Source: Rossellomorea marisflavi
GTDB lineage: Bacteria > Bacillota > Bacilli > Bacillales > Bacillaceae_B
Assembly (NCBI RefSeq): GCF_009806575.1
Contig: NZ_CP047095.1
Coordinates: forward strand, 1,220,001 to 1,284,000
Direction: 5' to 3'
DNA length: 64,000 nucleotides
The translations under genes were made by a program, and so were the position numbers. Positions 60,038-64,000 of the stretch are shown here, one piece after another. The notes beneath the pieces are model-generated. The model was not told the DNA's origin, ran no database searches, and saw only the letters and a list, made by a program, of their open reading frames with translations. Position 1 is the stretch's first letter, and each line of letters begins with the position of its first letter.

Positions 60038-62236
60038 ATGAAAAAAAGCTGGAAGATATTCTCGCGGGACGGAAGAAATCTTGTTACGAACTATGTAGCC
60101 CTCATCGTCATCGGTGGTTTGATGATTCTCCCGTCCCTCTATGCATGGTTTAACATTGAAGCATCTTGGGATCCGTACGGAAAGACCGACCAGCTACCCG
60201 TAGCGGTCGTCAACGAAGATGAGGGAGCGACGATCAGGGACGAATCGATCGACGTCGGAGGAGACCTTGTCAAGGAATTGAAGAAAAACAATGATATGGA
60301 CTGGCACTTTGTCAATCGTGAGAAAGCCATGGACAAAGTGGAATACGGTGACTATTTTGCTGTCATCGTCATTCCGAAGGACTTTTCTCAAAAGCTTTCG
60401 ACCGTCATTGAAGATAAGCCTGAGAAAGCGAAACTTGAGTATTATGTAAATGAAAAAATCAACGCCATCGCCCCGAAGATCACGGAAAAAGGGGCAGGGG
60501 CCATTGTTGATAAAATTACAAGCTCATTCATTTCGACTGTGAATGAAACGATTTTTGATATGTTCAATGAGCTTGGACTGGAAATCGAAGGCGATCTTCC
60601 TGATATCAAAAATTTCGAGAACTATGTGTTTGAAGCAGAAGAAAGACTTCCTGACATCGGGAAGACCTTGAACGATTCACTCTCTGATGCTGAAAAGGCC
60701 CAGGGGATGATCGATGATGCCCAAAGCATGATCCCGGAAGCAAGCCGGGTGACCAATGAAGGGTTGGAAACCATCGACAACACAACAGCCTTCCTTGATA
60801 AGGCCGAAAAACGATTGGATGAAATTGCACCTCAGGTACAAAAAGACCTTGAGCAGGCTCAAAGCACATCAAAGAAAATCAATGATTTCCTTCAGAGTGT
60901 GCAGACATCCGATATCGACCTTAGTCAAGGCGACACCATTTCAAACGATGTCCAAAAACAGGTGGATTCGACCATTCAAAACATTGAGGCCATTGAGTCG
61001 AGCCTCCAGCAAGTAAAAGAACAGAACCCTCCACCACAAGAGGGGGAGGACAATCAGAACGAAGAGTCCCAGCAAAACCAGGAGCAGATTGATCAGGCTC
61101 TTGAACAGTTGGCTCAAGTGAAGAAACAACTTCAACAAGTCCAAACGGATGGGGATAAGATCAACGACTTCCTTTCTGGAAAACAGAAGGAAGTGGATGA
61201 TGTCATCAACGGCATTCAAGAGCGTTCTGCTGAGACAAGTTCCAATATCGATGCGTTTGTGAAAGAATATAACAATAACATCGAACCGGCTGTCCGCTCA
61301 GAAGTGGCGAGCGCCAAAAAGACGCTGAGCGATGCTCGTTCGATCTTGGTTGATATCCAATCCACCATTCCTGAAGTTGAGAAAATCCTCTCCAGTACGG
61401 AAGGGAATCTTTCAGACGGGGAGAAAACATTGAAAGATGTGTTGGGTGAATACCCGTATGTGAACACAAAAGTGAATGAACTCGCAGACCGGATCAGAGA
61501 AATCCAGGGTGAGACAGACATCAATGAAATCATCAAGCTCCTTAAAAATGATCCGAAACTGGAGAAAAGTTTCTTTGAAGAACCGGTGAAAATGAACAAA
61601 AACAGCCTGTATCCGATTCAGAACTACGGTACGGCCATGACGCCATTCTATACGGTCCTTGCTATTTGGGTAGGAGGTCTGCTCCTCATCTCCCTTCTTG
61701 CTACCGACGTGATGGAAGGCATTCCGGACCTCAAAGAAAGGCATATTTACTTCGGTAAGCTTATGACCTTCCTGTCAATCGGGTTCATCCAGACAATCAT
61801 CGTCACCCTGGGGGATATCTTCCTTCTCGGAGTAGACATCTCGTCACCAGGATGGTTCGTCTTATTCGGCCTATTGATCAGTGCGGTATTCATCACCATT
61901 GTCTACACATTTGTATCGGTGTTCGGAAACGTCGGTAAAGCACTGGCCATCGTCCTCCTTGTCCTGCAGATAGCAGGTTCGGGTGGTACGTATCCGACTG
62001 CATTGCTGCCTGAGTTCTTCCAGATGATCCATCCATTCCTGCCATTCTCCTATGCGATCGACCTTATGAGAGAAGCGGTAGGCGGAATCGTCTGGGAGCG
62101 TGTCACAAAGGATATCCTGTTCCTAGTCCTATTCTGGGCCATCGCGATCTTCCTGGGCACGTTCCTGAAACAACCGCTGAGCAAACGAACCAAAGCCTTC
62201 ATGAAAAAATCCAAGGAATCCGGATTGTTCCATTAA
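60038..62236 (+). CDS. yhgE: YhgE/Pip-domain membrane protein
   Basis: 732 residues. One N-terminal helix (about 17-37) is followed by a 480-residue extracellular region rich in coiled coil and in Gln/Glu/Asp (for example QNEESQQNQEQIDQALEQLA), and then about five C-terminal helices ending in a basic tail. It matches the YhgE/phage-infection-protein family, which is related in layout to the type VII secretion protein EsaA/YueB. Its role in Bacillus is not settled. Single gene with its own terminator. It lies 1.6 kb beyond the LXG locus. Confidence 0.87.
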   Translation: MKKSWKIFSRDGRNLVTNYVALIVIGGLMILPSLYAWFNIEASWDPYGKTDQLPVAVVNEDEGATIRDESIDVGGDLVKELKKNNDMDWHFVNREKAMDKVEYGDYFAVIVIPKDFSQKLSTVIEDKPEKAKLEYYVNEKINAIAPKITEKGAGAIVDKITSSFISTVNETIFDMFNELGLEIEGDLPDIKNFENYVFEAEERLPDIGKTLNDSLSDAEKAQGMIDDAQSMIPEASRVTNEGLETIDNTTAFLDKAEKRLDEIAPQVQKDLEQAQSTSKKINDFLQSVQTSDIDLSQGDTISNDVQKQVDSTIQNIEAIESSLQQVKEQNPPPQEGEDNQNEESQQNQEQIDQALEQLAQVKKQLQQVQTDGDKINDFLSGKQKEVDDVINGIQERSAETSSNIDAFVKEYNNNIEPAVRSEVASAKKTLSDARSILVDIQSTIPEVEKILSSTEGNLSDGEKTLKDVLGEYPYVNTKVNELADRIREIQGETDINEIIKLLKNDPKLEKSFFEEPVKMNKNSLYPIQNYGTAMTPFYTVLAIWVGGLLLISLLATDVMEGIPDLKERHIYFGKLMTFLSIGFIQTIIVTLGDIFLLGVDISSPGWFVLFGLLISAVFITIVYTFVSVFGNVGKALAIVLLVLQIAGSGGTYPTALLPEFFQMIHPFLPFSYAIDLMREAVGGIVWERVTKDILFLVLFWAIAIFLGTFLKQPLSKRTKAFMKKSKESGLFH

Positions 62237-62240
62237 TACA

Positions 62241-62275
62241 AACAGCCGCAACGATATCGTTGCGGCTGTTTTTTT
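62241..62275 (+). terminator. Terminator of the YhgE-like gene
   Basis: Perfect stem AACAGCCGCAACGA / TCGTTGCGGCTGTT followed by seven T. Confidence 0.9.
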
Positions 62276-62461
62276 GTGCCTGGCACCGAATGCAATGCTG
62301 GTGCCAGGCACAAAAAGGGGAAAAGGTGCCAGGCACAAAAAGGGGAAAAGGTGCCAGGCACAAAAAGGGGAAAAGGTGCCAGGCACAAAAAGGGGAAAAG
62401 GTGCCAGGCACAAAAAGGGGAAAAGGTGCCAGGCACAAAAAGGGGAAAAGGTGCCAGGCAC
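62276..62461. repeat. Tandem 25-bp repeat of the palindrome GTGCCAGGCAC
   Basis: Seven copies of GTGCCAGGCAC at 62301, 62326, 62351, 62376, 62401, 62426 and 62451 are spaced by exactly 25 bases. The 14-base spacer AAAAAGGGGAAAAG is identical in every full unit. One inverted copy, GTGCCTGGCAC, lies at 62276. All reading frames across it are open by chance because 25 is not divisible by three. It lies between two terminators, so it is intergenic. Related GTGCC-A-GGCAC motifs are common as single dispersed copies in Bacillaceae. Confidence 0.9.
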
Positions 62462-62462
62462 A

Positions 62463-62501
62463 ACAAAAAAAGAGAAGCGGCCATGCGGCCTGCTTCTCTT
62501 T
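62463..62501 (-). terminator. Terminator of the P450 reductase gene
   Basis: Minus strand AGAGAAGCAGGCC / GGCCGCTTCTCT stem followed by eight T. Confidence 0.9.
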
Positions 62502-62509
62502 CAATATGT

Positions 62510-64000
62510 TTACGCACCTGCCCAGACGTCTTTGCCGTAGCGTCCTTCTTTTTCGAGGGTTTGAAGCCAGTCGATGGCTTCTTGCTGGGTGGTGTGGTAC
62601 AACGTTTGGTAGTGCTGTTGCAGGGTGGTTTCCACGTCGGGTGCCATCTTGCTTCCGTCTCCGCAGATGTAAAGGTGTCCACTTTCTTTCAGCAGTGGGA
62701 GGATGACGTCGGCATTGTCGGCGAGTGCATGCTGGACGTAGCGTTTGTCTTCACCCGGGCATCGGGAGAAGGCAGTGTGAAGGGTGACGAGGCCTTCTTT
62801 TTCGGCTTTACGCAGTTCGTCTTCGTAAAGGAAATCATGCTGCGGGTTGCGGCATCCGAAGTAGAGGTGTGCCTGACCCAATGTTTCTCCGTTTTCCTTG
62901 CGATGGCGTCTTTCCTGGATGAATCCTCGGAATGGGGCGATGCCCGTTCCTGGTCCCACCATGACGATCGGTGCTTCGCTTTGCTCTGGAAGCTGGAAGT
63001 TCGATTGTGGTGTATGGATGAAGCAGGCGATTTTGTCACCTGAAGTTCGATTGGCAAGGTAGTTGGACGCAATTCCAGCGTACTCCCCTTTTCCACTCCA
63101 TGCGGCACCGCGGACGACGCTGACAGTGAGACTCGCTTTTCCTTCCTGATGGGATGGAGCACTTGAAATCGAGTAGTATCTCGGTTTCAATGCAGGCAGT
63201 AGTGACAAGAATTGTCCGAATGGAATTTCGCATGCCATGTAGGCTTCCACGAGTTCTAGCATGGTGACGCGTTTTGTCAATACTTCATCCCTGTAAGTTG
63301 AATCTTCGAGTAATGCCTCCAGTTCCACAACATGGGGAGGACAAACCGTTGTGGCAGCAACTGCACGGATTTGTGCGCGTGTTGCAGGTTCTTGCATTTC
63401 CACATGGTTGGCAAGCAACTCGGAGATCTTCACTGGCATGCCTGATGGAAGATGGGAGGTTGTTCCGCTCTCGGCATTCAGCTGAACATAATCATCCCCG
63501 TTTAACGCAAATCGTTCAAGGACCCGTTCGATCAATTCAGGTGGATTTTCCGGAAGGACTCCGATATGGTCTCCTTCACGATAGCTGATTCCTTCTGGGA
63601 GACTGACTTCGATATGACGTGTGCTTCGGCCGCTATCTTTATGAAGCAACTCGCGATTTTCGCTGATTACGGCAGTGAATGCATGGTGGGCACGGGCGAT
63701 CGGCGTGTGACTTACGTGGCTCACATATTCAAGCTCGATGCTTGTATCCGCTGTTTGCTCACTTGGGAGATCAAGGTCGAATGCATCGGCTAGAGCCGGC
63801 CAAATGTCTTCTTTCCACGCATCATACTGACCTTCGAAGTCATCACTTGCGTCTCCGAATCCAGGGCTGGTCAGTCTGATCCCACCGCCTTCTGCAAGTT
63901 TCTCATCGATCAGGAATGGGATGCGCTGATACGTATTGGCCCAGTTTTTATCCCCGCACCCGAATACGGAAAAGTGTACATCTCCGATGGCAGGTGAGGT
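62510..64000 (-). CDS. CYP102-type bifunctional P450/NADPH-P450 reductase, C-terminal 496 residues (cut by window edge)
   Basis: The minus-strand frame is open to the window edge. It starts within the FMN domain (FGCGDKNWANTYQRIPFLID, then DASDDFEGQYDAW) and continues through the FAD and NADPH domains: RYYSISSAPSHQEGKASLTV, GPGTGIAPFRGF, HLYFGCRNP, YICGDGSKM, and the last helix KEGRYGKDVWAGA. These segments match the reductase half of P450 BM3-type fatty acid hydroxylases rather than sulfite reductase CysJ. The P450 half must lie beyond base 64000. These enzymes hydroxylate fatty acids with NADPH. Ends at a strong terminator. Confidence 0.92.
   Translation of the reverse strand, partial: TSPAIGDVHFSVFGCGDKNWANTYQRIPFLIDEKLAEGGGIRLTSPGFGDASDDFEGQYDAWKEDIWPALADAFDLDLPSEQTADTSIELEYVSHVSHTPIARAHHAFTAVISENRELLHKDSGRSTRHIEVSLPEGISYREGDHIGVLPENPPELIERVLERFALNGDDYVQLNAESGTTSHLPSGMPVKISELLANHVEMQEPATRAQIRAVAATTVCPPHVVELEALLEDSTYRDEVLTKRVTMLELVEAYMACEIPFGQFLSLLPALKPRYYSISSAPSHQEGKASLTVSVVRGAAWSGKGEYAGIASNYLANRTSGDKIACFIHTPQSNFQLPEQSEAPIVMVGPGTGIAPFRGFIQERRHRKENGETLGQAHLYFGCRNPQHDFLYEDELRKAEKEGLVTLHTAFSRCPGEDKRYVQHALADNADVILPLLKESGHLYICGDGSKMAPDVETTLQQHYQTLYHTTQQEAIDWLQTLEKEGRYGKDVWAGA

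Noticed and set aside
62301..62461. CRISPR array
   Set aside because: The spacers between GTGCCAGGCAC units are identical 14-mers, not unique spacers of 30 or more bases, and no cas gene is near.
62260..63043. Overlapping open frames (up to 255 codons) through the 25-bp repeat and opposite the reductase gene
   Set aside because: They arise because the 25-base unit has no stop in any frame and because the reductase antisense is open. There is no ribosome site and the protein is a meaningless repeat.
62510..64000. Sulfite reductase flavoprotein CysJ
   Set aside because: FGCGDKNWANTYQ and DASDDFEGQYDAW are typical of CYP102 FMN domains, and no cysI lies downstream.

Overview
The window reads as chromosomal DNA of a Bacillaceae bacterium (Bacillus/Rossellomorea-like; genus not resolved). 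The reasons are strong AGGAGG-type ribosome binding sites, frequent TTG/GTG starts, many rho-independent terminators, and a gene set with clear B. subtilis relatives: mrpABCDEFG, yxlEFG, ykaA-pit, des, htpX, a lone tatA, mta and a CYP102-type P450 reductase. About 73 protein genes are supported. No rRNA or tRNA gene was seen. One riboswitch (SAM-I) is clear.

Layout. 1-5.1 kb: acetyltransferase tail, a small membrane protein, an ECF sigma factor with a SnoaL-like tail coupled to a dienelactone-hydrolase-like gene, a CPBP membrane protease, and an ArsR-type regulator coupled to an MFS exporter. 5.2-8.4 kb: tctCBA tricarboxylate uptake behind a candidate cre site. 8.5-24.3 kb: mostly housekeeping and accessory metabolism (CDF metal efflux, GNATs, rlmCD, phosphatase, a yxlEFG-like ABC operon, DoxX, DUF1836, htpX, selO, thiM-thiE). 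24.5-31.9 kb: a minimal tyrosine recombinase, a lone KdpD-type Usp protein, and the complete seven-gene Mrp Na+/H+ antiporter operon. 32-50.8 kb: lipoprotein, Nei-type glycosylase, SAM-riboswitch-controlled mmuP-mmuM, a duplicated F0 c-subunit-like protein, a second ECF-SnoaL sigma factor, serine hydrolase, VOC and MBL proteins, an XRE/membrane pair, a methylase, a desaturase with a truncated DesR, a sucrose regulon (LacI regulator, PTS EIIBC, sucrose-6-P hydrolase) with three operators, pit-ykaA and tatA.

51.1-58.4 kb is the most interesting stretch. A type VII secretion LXG polymorphic-toxin locus holds a WXG100-like partner, an LXG toxin with a glycine-rich, probably membrane-inserting C-terminus, a first multi-pass membrane paralogue, a tandem pair of 149-residue DUF5085-like proteins, and then an array of four more paralogues of that membrane protein in visibly AT-rich DNA. 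By analogy with S. aureus TspA/TsaI, the five membrane paralogues are best read as an immunity-protein array. 58.5-64 kb: a TipA/Mta-type MerR regulator with a 19-bp-spacer promoter, a cold-shock protein, a YhgE/Pip protein, a 25-bp tandem palindromic repeat, and the truncated CYP102-type P450 reductase.

Three copies of a foldback intergenic element (about 200-310 bp, ends complementary) lie at 13.3, 33.0 and 40.7 kb. Their first hairpin shows compensatory base changes between copies.
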